Assembly: GCA_977006965.1 (NCBI GenBank)
Contig: OZ345360.1
Location: 2,046,001 to 2,110,000, forward strand
Source of the DNA: Phymatolithon calcareum
Lineage: Eukaryota > Rhodophyta > Florideophyceae > Hapalidiales
Reading direction: 5' to 3'
Length of the DNA: 64,000 bases
Shown here: piece by piece, positions 20,574 to 31,549 of the stretch
Layout: each line of letters opens with the position of its first letter
How positions within the stretch are numbered: the stretch's first letter is position 1
The notes under the pieces: generated by a model
Seen by the model: the letters and a program-made list of their open reading frames with translations, nothing else
Database searches by the model: none
Told to the model about the DNA's origin: nothing
Program-made: the position numbers and the translations under genes

Positions 20574-21266
20574 ATCACAGCACAAGAGATTGTACATTAT
20601 GTTATTCCGCGTCGCTCTCAAAGCTCCCATATTTGTACGTATTGCTTCGAATCGGGCAAGAATTGGAAGTACTCTAGACACAGGGATCAGACTGGTTCCT
20701 ATGTTAGCGTGTTGCAGAAAATCTATCCAGCTACTGCACAACTGGAAATCCAGCGCCATGCAGCGATATACGTTCTGGTAATGCAATACATATGCTCTCA
20801 GTAAACCATCCCTCCAATAATAAGATGAAGTGCATGATCGGTTGTTCGTGCATAATAAGAGTTTTTCGTTGTTGACAGACGACCTCAAGGCAATCTTCAC
20901 TCTGAGTATCTCTAACTAGCCATGTTTATTATCTAATTTCGAGGAAATTTTCCGCTCTTACCTGATACGTCGCGTTTTGTCAAAGCCTCTTCTCTCTTCA
21001 AGGCAAACACTAGATCCCGCCAAAGCGAAACAGAGGTAACGTTTTTCTCTTACCCCACGACGACAGCAAGGGCCTTATAATTAAGACGTATGCAGTCTTT
21101 TCCCATTTTGTGGACCAAGATCCTTCCAATTTTTGGTGTGCTCTCCACACCATTATAAGATCTAGAAATCATAACACGAACTCCTTATTTTGAAGAAGCT
21201 CTATTCGGTCGTTGAAGCCTCGGTGCTGGAATTCTTCACCAAGATCCCATCTGTGTCAAGACACAT
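20574..21266. other. No gene recognised
   Basis: About 690 bp before the ParB-methyltransferase pseudogene. Overlapping short frames at 20550-20900 show no known motif. Confidence 0.4.
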
Positions 21267-24200
21267 TTGGAAATAGGCTTTCTTATCCACTGCTGCACTG
21301 CTAAGAATGGCTGTCCCCACAGAGGCGTTCCAAGATCTTTCCTTCGCTCTATAAATATTGGAATTGATCCAAATCAGTGTTTGCCGTTTGCAAATGTTTG
21401 CGATCTGTCAGAATCAGGAGTTCAAAGGCTCATGAATATTTACTTAGGAAACTACCTGAAAGGATGTACGTTCGCAGGAGCAAGCAGCGCAGGTAGCCTC
21501 CCCTCCGTCATACAGCTTACCGGACTTTTCAGTAATGAGGCAGCCAAAAACTTCATTGACAAGAAGCGAATGGATGTGCAAGAAGCAGACCCGGAAGCGT
21601 CAAAGTTTTCCACATGGTATGGTGTAATCGACGGTGCTCACATAAATGAGGCTCTAAATCCATTGAGCGTAGAGTATCCGGACCGTTCTTCCGGTTTTAC
21701 TTGGGATGTGACGTGCCTTTCGCACGGATCGCGAGAGCAGAATGGGACAGGCTCTGTGGCCGAGCTGCGTGCATATGCCAGAAGTTGTAACGAAAAGCAG
21801 CCTGCTCAATGTTTCGTGCAGAGCACAGTGTACGACACTGTCAAATCCCTACAGGACGACATTAAGTTTATCATGATTCAGAATGGAGTCACAAAACCAT
21901 CTCAGGCACAACTAATTTAGTACTACACAGTAGGATCCATGACCATAGGAACAACTGTGCTAATGAATCTCCCAAGAGTTGCTCTTGCGTTGAGCCCGGC
22001 CCTCGTCAAACACCTGGGAATAATTCTGAACATGGAATGTCCGCAGATTGCATCATCAAGGGAAAACGCTCTAGACGACCAAATCGATTGCCGAATCTAG
22101 AAGTGTCTTATTTCAAGTAATACATTCCGACAAGCTTCGTCTTTACTGAACGCGAAAGGAGCATACGCGGAGATGTGCCAGGTTGCAACATTGTACTGCG
22201 TTAAGAACTCCGCTCATGTCAACCAGTTCAAACCAATATCTCATTTCTCTCTTGAGTTGTACTTCAATAGTGCCATGAACGCGGCAACTGAAATTGGAAA
22301 GTTCTCTTCTTTACTCGATAGAATATCATGGCCGTCGGCTATGATTTCCTTGCGGAAAAAATCCTAGAGTCAACTATTTTGGATAGAGCGCTCAATCTCA
22401 ACATGGACAACCCCAATATCGTGTTCAAGCCGTTGTTCGACGCGTTTAAGAAGTGCTGTCCACATATCGCCGACCAGAAATTATTGAAATGGCAAAAGAG
22501 AGGGAGTACTTCAGGAGATGCGTCCCTCTTCTAATCTACTAACGAAAGCGATGAAGGTAGCGCGAACAGTTTACGCGACGGGTGCTTCACCACGCACACC
22601 ATTGAAGATGGGCCAGGTCTCCCATTCAAGCATCTAGCCTGCCTCCGACGCCAAGAATCAGTACGGAGATGGAACAGAGCCTCGAAGAGGTGTTGAACGA
22701 GAATCTCGAAAAGCTGAAATCTATTGGAATCACAGCTCGAAATTCTACTTGGTCTTCATTTGAGGTTGAAGAACTTAATCTAGACAACCCTAGCATGTTT
22801 CATATGATTGTCACAGAGCCGCCGATGGATTTGAAGTCTTCTGAGCTGACTGCATTCGTTGAGTTCTCCAAAATAATCCTTGTCCCCGGGGGAGTTTTGC
22901 TCACCTTTGTCCACTGGACGGAATTTCCGGCGTATGTCTCCCGGTTGCGAAGTTTGAACTTCAAACTGATGAATCATCCTTTCCCATTTGTCCCGGACAC
23001 TTCAAAAGTGCAGAGAACGAGGACACTTGATTTTCCTCAATCGGTGGCTTTCTACGCTCTGGTTTCTACATCTCCCGGACACTGAGCTAATGGGCTTCAC
23101 GTCGACTTGACTTCTGCATACATTAACACAGCGTGCACTAACAAACGAAAGTATGCAGCGATAAATAAATGCCCCTTACCATCACCGCTTCTTCTTCTAC
23201 CGGGTCAAGGCGCCCTTTTATGACTAATGAACGATCTCCTCTTCTCCTTCCTGACATATTGCAGACATTTTTTCCCTCTAAAGGGTCTGTTCTTGATCCG
23301 TACGCGGGAAACTTATCAATTGGAGTGGCTCCAATCATGACCTCGCGCAGGAGAACAGTTATCGAAAAGGATTCCGATATATTTTCTGCCGCTGTCGAGC
23401 GCTTGTTTCTCAAAACTAGCGTTAAGGATGAGAATGGCAGTGCTCTTCCAAACGTACTTTAGAGCCCGCGAGCTTTGTTTGAAGCATACCTCGCGAAATA
23501 TCCTCCCCAAACACCAAACCATATTGCTGATGAATCCTCTGGCCAGAACACGGAGTCAGACGATGACACCATACCTGATACTGAAGTACAATACCTTTCC
23601 CCCACCATGCAAAAGACGGTCGGTCTTTCAGCTCCTCCTGTAAATCTAGAAAACAAAGCCCGACTAGGAAATTGCAATCCGGAAAGTTTTGCGCATGGGA
23701 ACAGCAGGGAGGACGCAGTATGCAATCCGTCTACGCCGTCCAGCACCTGTTCCCCGCCATACATTGCATACTCCCCTCTCTGTACTCCTCTTACTCCCCC
23801 TGATCGGAGCATGGGTCCCATTCGAGACACGCGGTGTCGCGTCGACGGCTGCATCCAAGAACGTTGTGGACTGCGCGGCACTGGAATTGGCTACACATGT
23901 GCATCTTGCAGAGGCCCTGTTCATGCCATATGCTGCAGCCGACTGCTCAATATCAATGTGGAGGACAGTACCATTTTGTTATACTCTACGGCGTGCCTCC
24001 AAAACATGTACCAAACGTGATGCGCCCGCAACGAACGGACAAGACCATTTTCAATAACGATCAACTTTTCTCCTTCCTCTGCAATCTTCGGGCTGAAGAT
24101 TTCACAAGGAATCACATGGTATTAAGTCGAAAACTTCTTCTGATTTTCTAGATCAGTACAACTGCTCACAGTTTTCTTCCTGTTCAATAAAACATCGTTT

Positions 24201-24453
24201 CTAAATCCTCCATCATCATGCCGGTACCAATTCACTCAACCAGCTGGGTCGAGATTCTGATAAGGGATCTAAAATTTTCTTCTATGAAATAATCACCATC
24301 CTCAAATCATACGTAGATGATGCTTACGATGATGTCGCCCCAATTGATTTACCATTTTCGTTTCGTCAGCGTCGGCACAATGCTGCAGTTTTGAAAAGAA
24401 AACTGCACAACTTTATCGAAAATGGGTTTTGGGGGCGTCCACCATTCGCTTAG
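21267..24453 (+). pseudogene. ParB-like / DNA amino-methyltransferase / zinc-finger gene, broken
   Basis: I read it as one long gene. Frame-1 part (21267-22367, with in-frame TAGs at 21918 and near 22098) has a ParB/sulfiredoxin-like segment: GVIDGAHINEAL, then LRAYARSCNEKQ. After a frameshift comes 22328-22660 (TAA at 22532). A further frameshift leads to 22669-23160, with IVTEPPMDL (like the catalytic DPPY loop) and KIILVPGGVLLTFVHW, and a TGA at 23083. After another frameshift comes 23169-24020, with VLDPYAGNLSIGVAP (the AdoMet-binding FxGxG-type motif after the catalytic loop, the order of beta-class N4/N6 methyltransferases). A TAG lies at 23460, then a Cys-rich finger CGLRGTGIGYTCASCRGPVH. 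A last open piece ends with TAG at 24451-24453. The whole resembles phage or mobile-element ParB-methyltransferases, not a host housekeeping gene. The P-loop-free architecture and domain names are my reading from motifs. Confidence 0.55.
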
Positions 24454-24509
24454 GTCGCCGTAGACCATCTTCCGTTCTCCTCTTGCATCATTTCGGAGCT
24501 GATGATAAT

Positions 24510-24614
24510 CAGATTAAACAAGTTCAAGATCCCACGAGTTGGCACAGTGTCGTAATTTGGTTCGCAAATTACGCCACTTTGCCAACAAGTTGGTTCTGAA
24601 ACATGATTCATCTG
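24510..24614. repeat. Palindromic unit 1 of 3 (about 105 bp)
   Basis: The unit begins cagattaaacaagttcaaga, passes a centre near caaatt...aatttg (cgtaatttggttcgcaaattacg) and ends with a diverged complement ...acatgattcatctg. The whole unit could form a stem of about 48 bp. Confidence 0.75.
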
Positions 24615-24761
24615 CTTAAGTATTACAGACAATTGTCCTCCTAAACCATAAGCTTGCTCCCGGAAGAGATCATGGCTGCCCGCCTCTTCGACTTCGTCCG
24701 CTTTCACATCCTCCAGTCATCCTCCGGTCCTTTTTTACATCTGCCCCGAGCTGATATAAGG

Positions 24762-24867
24762 CAGATAAAGAATGTCCAATAGCCGGAAGTGTTTCAGAGT
24801 GGCGTAATCTTGTAAACAAAATTACGCCACTATGCGGACAAAATGGTTCTGGCACGTGCTTCATCTG
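24762..24867. repeat. Palindromic unit 2 of 3 (about 106 bp)
   Basis: Starts cagataaagaatgtccaata, centre ggcgtaatcttgtaaacaaaattacgcc, ends cacgtgcttcatctg. Same design as units 1 and 3, with spacings of 252 and 230 bp between unit starts. Confidence 0.75.
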
Positions 24868-24991
24868 CTTCGTGCAGAAAATCGGCCTTCAGCACTTCCA
24901 CCGCTTTCCAATTAGAGAGGAAGTATTCCGCTCCCATCGCCTATGAACATCGCACGGTCTCTTATGGCATCTGCTCCGCACTGATATTAAT

Positions 24992-25096
24992 CAGATGAAA
25001 CATGTACAAGAACCGAATTGTGGGCACAGTGGCGTCAATTGCAAACAAAATGACGCCACTGTGTCCACAAATTGGCTCTTCGGCATGCTTCATCTG
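24992..25096. repeat. Palindromic unit 3 of 3 (about 105 bp)
   Basis: Starts cagatgaaacatgtacaaga, centre tggcgtcaattgcaaacaaaatgacgcca, ends catgcttcatctg. The arms are the best preserved of the three (for example gggcacagtggcgtca against tgacgccactgtgtcc). Confidence 0.75.
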
Positions 25097-25249
25097 CTCA
25101 TGTGGTACATAAAATCGACCGTCTTCACCTCCAGCGTGCTCTCACAAATCACGTCCTCGTGTTTGCACAACCAGCGGCTTTGTCCCGCACACAACGAAAC
25201 TTGCTGACCGCCCGCCAAAACATGAAGAGAAATCGATGGCCTTGACGTT

Positions 25250-25879
25250 CGAAACGCAACTCAGAAGCGTTCATGTACCGGTCGAGCGCCGATTCTGCCG
25301 GCAAGACCGTTTTCTGTCCAACTCCATGCTAAAATGTAACCCAACGTTCGTGGGATGCAGCGAGACGGAGATCATAAGTGAAAGGCAAAAGAAAAATTAA
25401 AAAAACTCTCCTCATACCAAAGTCGAATGAGTTGTCATACCACTGCGAAAAAGCAACCTAACACATGGGCTTCCCATCATGTCTTCACTGAATCTTTTCG
25501 GGCCCCACACTTATTCGAAACCTTGCGATTTTCGACCAAGAAGGCTCATCTGTCTCGAACATTCTTTTCGAAGGCTGGATTTCTTTTGCAACGTCAGCCT
25601 ATTGCAGAATAATTTTGCGAATGCTCGCACAGGGTTGGAAGCTTGCTCGGGGAAGATTCTCTTCCCTTAAAATGGGATTCATGTTGAGAAGCTACTCTGA
25701 ACGATGAATATGACGGAAAGCAGTTGCGAAAAGCCGTTTCGCGACGCACAGTGGACTTGAATTCATGCACATTGCGCTGGTTCTTGGACCGCGCCTGGTA
25801 GAGCGAGCTCAGTCTTGACACTGTCCCGATTCAACCCAACATACAATCTACAGTCGATCTCGCTCCTCCAGGCACGGCG
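25250..25879. other. No gene recognised
   Basis: About 630 bp between the palindromic units and the WDR33 fragment. Short frames only. Confidence 0.4.
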
Positions 25880-26343
25880 AAAATGGACGCGAATCCGATG
25901 TTGAGGGCATGCACAAAGTTCGATCCCAGCACTATTCACAGGTCCAGTCGTCCAATTCACACATGCAAATGCACGCCCGGGGGCAAGCGCCTCATTCGCG
26001 GTCCTAATACGGGCAGTTCACGTTCTGGCATGGAGTCCCTTTCAACTACGAGACCATTCTGGAGAACAATGATGCTGAGCTGCTGGCTATTGCGTGGAGC
26101 CAATGCGAAAAATGGATTCTTTCCGGTATCCAAAAAGGTATCATCTATCACTGGCAGTTGAATATGAACTACATGAACACATTTCGAGCACATGATGATA
26201 ACGTGCGCGATGTTAGTTTTCGAGCACCGACGCCAATCTTGCGTCTTGCTCAGACGCTCAACACGGTCAAGGTATGGGATTTTGTGTGGTCAGAGGAGGA
26301 GCCCGTTTTGGAGGGCCATGATTGGGATTTGCGGCTCATATAG
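25880..26343 (+). pseudogene. WDR33 / Pfs2-like WD40 fragment
   Basis: WDR33 (plant FY, yeast Pfs2) is the WD40 subunit of the polyadenylation factor that helps read AAUAAA. The fragment reads CTPGGKRLIRGPNTG, then after a one-base frameshift near 26015 reads GQFTFWHGVPFNYETI, LLAIAWSQCEKWILSG and YHWQLNMNYMNTFRAHDD. It continues to VKVWDFVWSEEEPVLEGHD. This follows the WDR33 order (TPEGRRL ... GEFTLWN ... ETIL ... YWQ ... FQAH ... VRIWDF ... LRGH). Only about three blades are present and the frame is broken. It is a non-functional partial copy, and the real gene should be elsewhere in the genome. Confidence 0.75.
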
Positions 26344-26834
26344 TGATACCATCATTACCCCGTAATCGCCACGGGGATATAAAAGCAATAATGAGGAATC
26401 TTGCAGCACAAAGACCGGAAATACCACATAAAGCAAACGCATTGAAGTAGATAAGCACGTGGTTTTTTCAAAGCGTAAATCTATTCCAGACTAGTCACCT
26501 GCTTCAGGAATGCCCGCTCCTGCACGTCATCGCTACTGCAATTTAGTGAAAACGTAAAATTAGAAAACCACAAAACGTGATTTAATACAAAATATATTGA
26601 GGAAAATCGCTGCATGGACCCAAAAAGGTGGCAGAATTCGCTAAATCGGCACCCTTGCAAAAACTACTACTCGTTATGATATCACTTAGACAGCTGCTTA
26701 TCATTACACTACTCATTCGGTACGCAAAGTACTCGTAATTAAATGGATTTATTGAGAAGGTACCATGCGTCCGAACTGGAAAAAAGTCGGCACATTTCTA
26801 GGCATATTCTATTAGAATTGAAAATTCAACTTCC

Positions 26835-27692
26835 TTAATCGGAATTACATAGAATCACATCAAGGGCTCTAGCCAAGTCAATCTCTTCTTCCGGAGTCCA
26901 TGAAGGCTTCTTCAGGATTCTGTTGAGTGTTCCAGCTGCCCATGATCCTTGACTGCCCATTTCTTCAATTAACTTCGGTGGGTTTCTCGGAAAATGGCCT
27001 AAAAACCACCTTGCACAAAGAATTCTGTATCTGCTTTCTTTCATCCTCACTGCTTGGTGCGGTATACTATTCTTGGCGAACGTAATTTTCCTAATGCGGT
27101 GTTCTTCTTGCTGTTCCCATACTCGCCGAAGGCCAGATCTATCTTGAATGTCCGTTGTCGTGTTTGATTCCCGTATACAGTAGAGAGTTTCGAGTTCTAG
27201 CTCTGCCCCTGTGTCATCTGTCTCCTTCACAATCCTGCTTAATCTTTGTCTTAGATTCCGGAGCAGGTGCTGTCCGCGAAACTCACATGGCTCTATTTGG
27301 CACGGTTTCATTAGTCTTCTCCAGAGCCGCGCTGCCCACTTCCCGAATAGTACCGCTGCAATGTCCTTCTGAATTTTCACTGCTGCTTTCGATACACCGA
27401 TTGTGTCCGGTGTTATATGGGCGGCGTACTCATATACTGGCCTGATAAAAGCTTTGAAGAGTCTGTTACTCTTTTCGGTGCTATATCCTCTTCTTGTCAT
27501 GCCTAGGTTGCTCATGAGCCGTACTTTGGCGCTTGCGCATTTGAATCGCTCCAGAAGCTTGTCGTCACAAATTCCTTTCGCGTCAATTGTCGTCCCGAGG
27601 TAGTCTGCAGTGCGTCGTATTTCAACTTCCTCGTCTACCAGTAGGATGGGCTTTCCGACCCTTCGACGTGTGATACGCAAAGTACTCTGCAC
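26835..27692 (-). pseudogene. LINE reverse transcriptase, C-terminal part only
   Basis: The 285-codon minus-strand frame has a reverse-transcriptase palm/thumb end (EIRRTADYLGTTIDAKG, then LFKAFIRPVYEYAAHITP) and a C-terminal region (AVRMKESRYRILCARWFLGH). It is the same broad type as the LINE at 15.7 kb (LVQPRWEYAMHLTP) but clearly another family. The catalytic FADD box and all upstream parts are missing, so it is a 5'-truncated copy. Confidence 0.7.
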
Positions 27693-28173
27693 CTCATCGC
27701 ATTCGACTGCTAAGCTAACTCACAACGCTCTCGCCCGAACCGTCTGAAGTCATGGAGAAGAGGTTGCTCGTGCTAAGGGTGGGCGACTACCCTGGAGCAA
27801 ACTTTGACGACGTTGTCAACCTCGTAATCGGCCACAGCACGTCTATTGGCAAGGCACATCGACGGGCAAGTTCCTCACCCCTTACTGCTACAAGAAGCAC
27901 CAGGAAAAATCCTCCGAGCGGAGAAGCTGCGTGTAGAACCGGAGGTCATCGAAAGTGGCATGCTAAGGTGTGTTGTTAGCAGCGAAGTGACAACATTCCA
28001 TGAGGTAGTTAACAGAGACTAACGCGCTACATGCTCTTGGCGCCACTTTGAAGAGCACCAGCGGCCATGTAGCCACGTCTTCGCTGGAATTTTTGTACGC
28101 TTCTAGACGCTTGGCGCAGCATCGGGTCTCGTTCGACCCGTGAAACAAGAACTGGTTTGGGGACGCATGGCTG

Positions 28174-28434
28174 GTGAGAACGTGGGCCAAGCACCACGGG
28201 GCCGGCATCACTCGTATTGCAGTCACTGATGACCAGCTCGTATGGGATGATTTGGTGCTATTTGACCTTTTCGCTAAGCCGGGCCGCAAGTGCAAGAGGC
28301 CGCACTTGCCGTCCGAAAAGAGAGCCCGTCACTGCTCCTCGTGCGGAAATACCGGTCACTTCTCGCAGACATGCGCCAGGCCGAACATCCACAATACTGT
28401 TGAGGCAAAACAAAAACATATCAACAAAGCATGA
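28174..28434 (+). pseudogene. Zinc-knuckle (CCHC) protein fragment
   Basis: The frame has CSSCGNTGHFSQTC, a perfect C-x2-C-x4-H-x4-C knuckle, after a basic stretch (KPGRKCKRPHLPSEKRARH). Such knuckles end MULE transposases and also occur in Gag proteins. Its place inside long TIRs favours the first. The upstream frame is closed by stops. Confidence 0.45.
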
Positions 28435-28655
28435 TAATTGACCTCACCGCCTGCGATGACGGCGATGCTACTTGCGACGAGGAGTTACAGCATATAGAGT
28501 AGGGGTCGAAATAAATTTTATTTTTCTGACAAGCTTATATTTATAGAGTGCTCTGTGTATCATAACGAGTAGTAGTTATTGCAAGGCGTGCCGATTTAGC
28601 GAATTTTGCCACCTTTTTCGGTCTATGCAGCGAATTTCCTCAAAATATATTTCAG

Positions 28656-29222
28656 CGGATCCCCAAATTCCATGCTCGTTGCAAATCCTAGTTTTTAAAA
28701 AATATAGGTACATTGTTCCCCGCGACTTCTCATCGCGTTGTAAAATTCCCCAACTTTGGATTATCGAACATATTATAAACACTCTAAGCTCTAGGTCCTG
28801 TCCGGATACTTTACTTTTAAATTTGAGAAACTTAATTTTGAAACGTAATTTAAAATTTCAAACGTAATTCCATGGCCAGTCTGTTTTAACTTTTTAAAGC
28901 GGTTCTATTTGTTTAACGGGCAAGAGCCCAAATTTTATTTTCGTCAAGCATTTTGAGCGCTAACGTGCTCGTAGCTGATAGTTGATTCACGTCTTGGAAT
29001 CCTAGTAGAGAAACAATAGAAATTTCTTTATGACTTCAATACTTACATTACTTCTATACGCAGTACTTTGTACCATATAGCTCCTTATTAATGTTCTACA
29101 ATTCTTTATGGCTTGTTTTAAGTTAGAAATGTATTAGTTATACCTACTTTGGAAACTTACAGTTGACAAGTAGCACCTTAAACCTTGCGGGTAACTTTTC
29201 TAAAAATACCTACATCATTACC
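28656..29222. other. AT-rich stretch without a gene
   Basis: About 570 bp, AT-rich, between two mobile elements. Nothing recognised. Confidence 0.4.
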
Positions 29223-29225
29223 CTA

Positions 29226-31202
29226 GTGTCTATGTGACGAACACTCTCAATTGAGGGTGGACTTAAAAGCTCGAAAAGTTTGTAAAAAGAACGCGGAACA
29301 TATTTTGAGCGCCATATTCGGAAAGGCGACATTTTGTTCTTGGTAGGTAGTACCCATTTTAGTACCTTAAAATCACGTCGTTCGCCGGTAGGGATGAAAA
29401 TCTGCTGGTCACTCAGAAAAAATATATCTGCCATGCCTTGAGAAAAAGACCCGCGCTGGGTGGTCGGTGCGGCATTACACACCAGTGCCAAGTCCTACAC
29501 AGTGCTGCGGACTATGCGGAGCATTTTCCAGTTCAAAAAAGGTGACCGGCACGGTTCAAGAGGTGCAGGTTGATGAAATCAAGGGTCGCTCGAGCACGTC
29601 ACTTCGCATGAAATGGGTCCTTGTTCAGAAACCAATAGAAAAGACTAAGATTAAGACTATCAAGATTGTCAAAATCAAGGCAGGGAAGGCTGACAAAGGC
29701 GCTTGTTCCTCTCGACTGCTTGTATCGAGTCCCACCCGGCAAAATTCTGTACCTCGAACGCCGGCTTACAGTACTCGCGGTCGAACATCTTCTTCGCCAA
29801 ACGCCGAGTTTTGCGTTCATCATCAAGCACACTCTCGACAGAAGGCAACACAAACCTTCTATACAATCAACAGGAGCTCTGAAAGCCCTATTGCGGGTTC
29901 CCTCGCCTATACCCTCCATGATTCTTGGGACCAGTAATTGCAAGAGGAGCTTGATGTCATTGCGCCAGACCGTGAGCAGAGTATATTTGCTCATGGAGTG
30001 CCATGGTTCGAACGCCAAGTTCTTTGTCCATTTGGGGGAAGGATTCCGCCACAGTTCTGGAAAGTTCGCACTATAAATAGAGATGTTAGATTCGAGAACG
30101 GTGGGATCGGGTTCCACACATCGTAGGATTCCTTCATGATGATGTTTCGCCGAGTGCAGCTGCGAACAATTGTTGCTTAGGTATCCCCTAAGCTGAAACG
30201 AATAGGAAGAACGGAGGCTAAGATTTTCGGAATACTCGTCCTCATGAATTCGGCGCAAAAAATTTTTTTTTGGAAGTTTTCTATGGGGAACAAGTATATC
30301 TTCACTCCTTCATTTTCAAGCAGTGAGATGACCAGAGCCAGGCTCTCCGAGTACCTCCGGTGCGTCACATTCACCGTGCAATCAAGTGAACGTGGCACTA
30401 TGCCTTCCGTACAGTACCGGTGGGCGCTCGTTCAGGATTTTATCGATGCTAAATTGGGTTTTTTGTGATCATTAAAATGATCACGAAAAATCCAATGTGT
30501 CTCTGTTAGACCTGGTTTTGATTTGCCAAGTTCATATCTCTTGGTATTGAAACGGAGGCCATTGGATTGAAAATGACCTCATTCAGGACCTTTCCATCTA
30601 CCGTAAACCGGAGAAATGTTGCGAGTTACATAATTCAGACTAAGGAAAAAGTGAGATAATGCTGCATCTTAATCTGGGTACCACGACAAAGGGCGAGAAG
30701 CAAAACGCTTTGGACGGTGAAACTGCCCATAGTACAATTGTACTGCGCCGTCTTGTGACCCTATACTCTTGTACAAGGCGAATTGTCCTCCGGGATTCAC
30801 TCTGCCTCGCGCAATAATCATCGATGTTCAGTACTCCAAAAGGAATATTTGCCCCAAGGGCGGTGTTGAAATCCACGTAACTCCTGCGAAAATGGAAAAG
30901 TAAGGAACAGGTGGCATGATGACTACTTTAGCTGTTCAAAACAACTGCAGAGTCTGATAAGTCAAGGAATTAACCCTCGTGTTCTCATCATGTAGTAGAC
31001 TTGCTGGTGCCGCAATCAAAATATGTGGCACCTCAGCAGGTAGAAACTGTTTTGCTAAGCATGCTGAACACATCCATTAGCTTGATGCCTTTGATGAGCC
31101 CATTAATGAGTAGCTTTCGTTGGCAAAAATAATTCATTCTCATTCCCTGAATTGAGGGAAAAGTGCCCCTCAATTGAGGGAAAATTCCCGTCACATAGAC
31201 AC
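29226..31202. mobile_element. TIR DNA transposon, copy 2 (1.98 kb), inverted relative to copy 1
   Basis: The perfect 14-bp ends GTGTCTATGTGACG (29226 and complement at 31202) are flanked on both sides by TA (29224-29225, 31203-31204) within CTAG. The right end has the palindrome CCCTCAATTGAGGG and a related copy about 20 bp further in. The body aligns with copy 1 throughout, in opposite orientation. Conserved frames are plus 29467-30126 (with one TAA where copy 1 has AAA) and minus 29599-30258. The transposase family was not identified. Confidence 0.8.
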
Positions 31203-31549
31203 TAGTGTTCAGTTTACAGACCAGATTTATGTCGCTTGTCTTGGCCTTAGTGAGGGAGAATTGCGTCAATTACAGTCCACTATCTTGTTCAGCGACCTTG
31301 ATATTGACTTCTAGGAGCCGAGTGTTCGAATCCAAGGAGCCAAAGTAGTAAGAGAAAACGAGAACTCCCAAAGCAACGGTCAAGAGAAGAAGAAAGATCG
31401 TCTTTGCATTTACGAGAAGTTCATTCCTAAGAAGGAGCGTCCCTGGCTCAAAGACTGTGAGGATTGTCCGGACAAATATAAGCCAAATGTTCTTGAAAAG
31501 TGGAAGGAATATCAACGGAGGAAAAGGCTGAGGAAAAAAGGATGGAAAC

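Larger units (their letters stand above)
26589..28655. mobile_element. Candidate element with about 95-bp terminal inverted repeats
   Basis: 26589-26681 and 28558-28655 are inverted copies of about 95 bp with only a few differences (shared gaattcgctaaatcggcac and ctactactcgttatgat). They enclose 1.9 kb with a LINE fragment on the minus strand and a CCHC zinc knuckle on the plus strand. Long TIRs and a C-terminal CCHC knuckle are both seen in MULE-type transposons, which suggests a MULE remnant invaded by a LINE. No target duplication was recognised. Confidence 0.55.

Noticed and set aside
21267-24453. Alternative genetic code (TAG or TGA read as an amino acid), suggested by single in-frame stops in otherwise long frames
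   Set aside because: Intact housekeeping genes in the same window end with all three stops (AAA gene TAG, NudC and BRO1 TGA, ubiquilin TAA), and the broken genes also carry frameshifts and TAA.
24510-25096. CRISPR-like array of three repeats
   Set aside because: Units are about 105 bp, long palindromes, diverged from each other and 230-252 bp apart. This is a eukaryotic locus without cas genes.
31270-31515. 81-codon minus-strand frame with a hydrophobic stretch upstream of the gypsy protease
   Set aside because: Antisense to the likely plus-strand remains of the retrotransposon; no other support.
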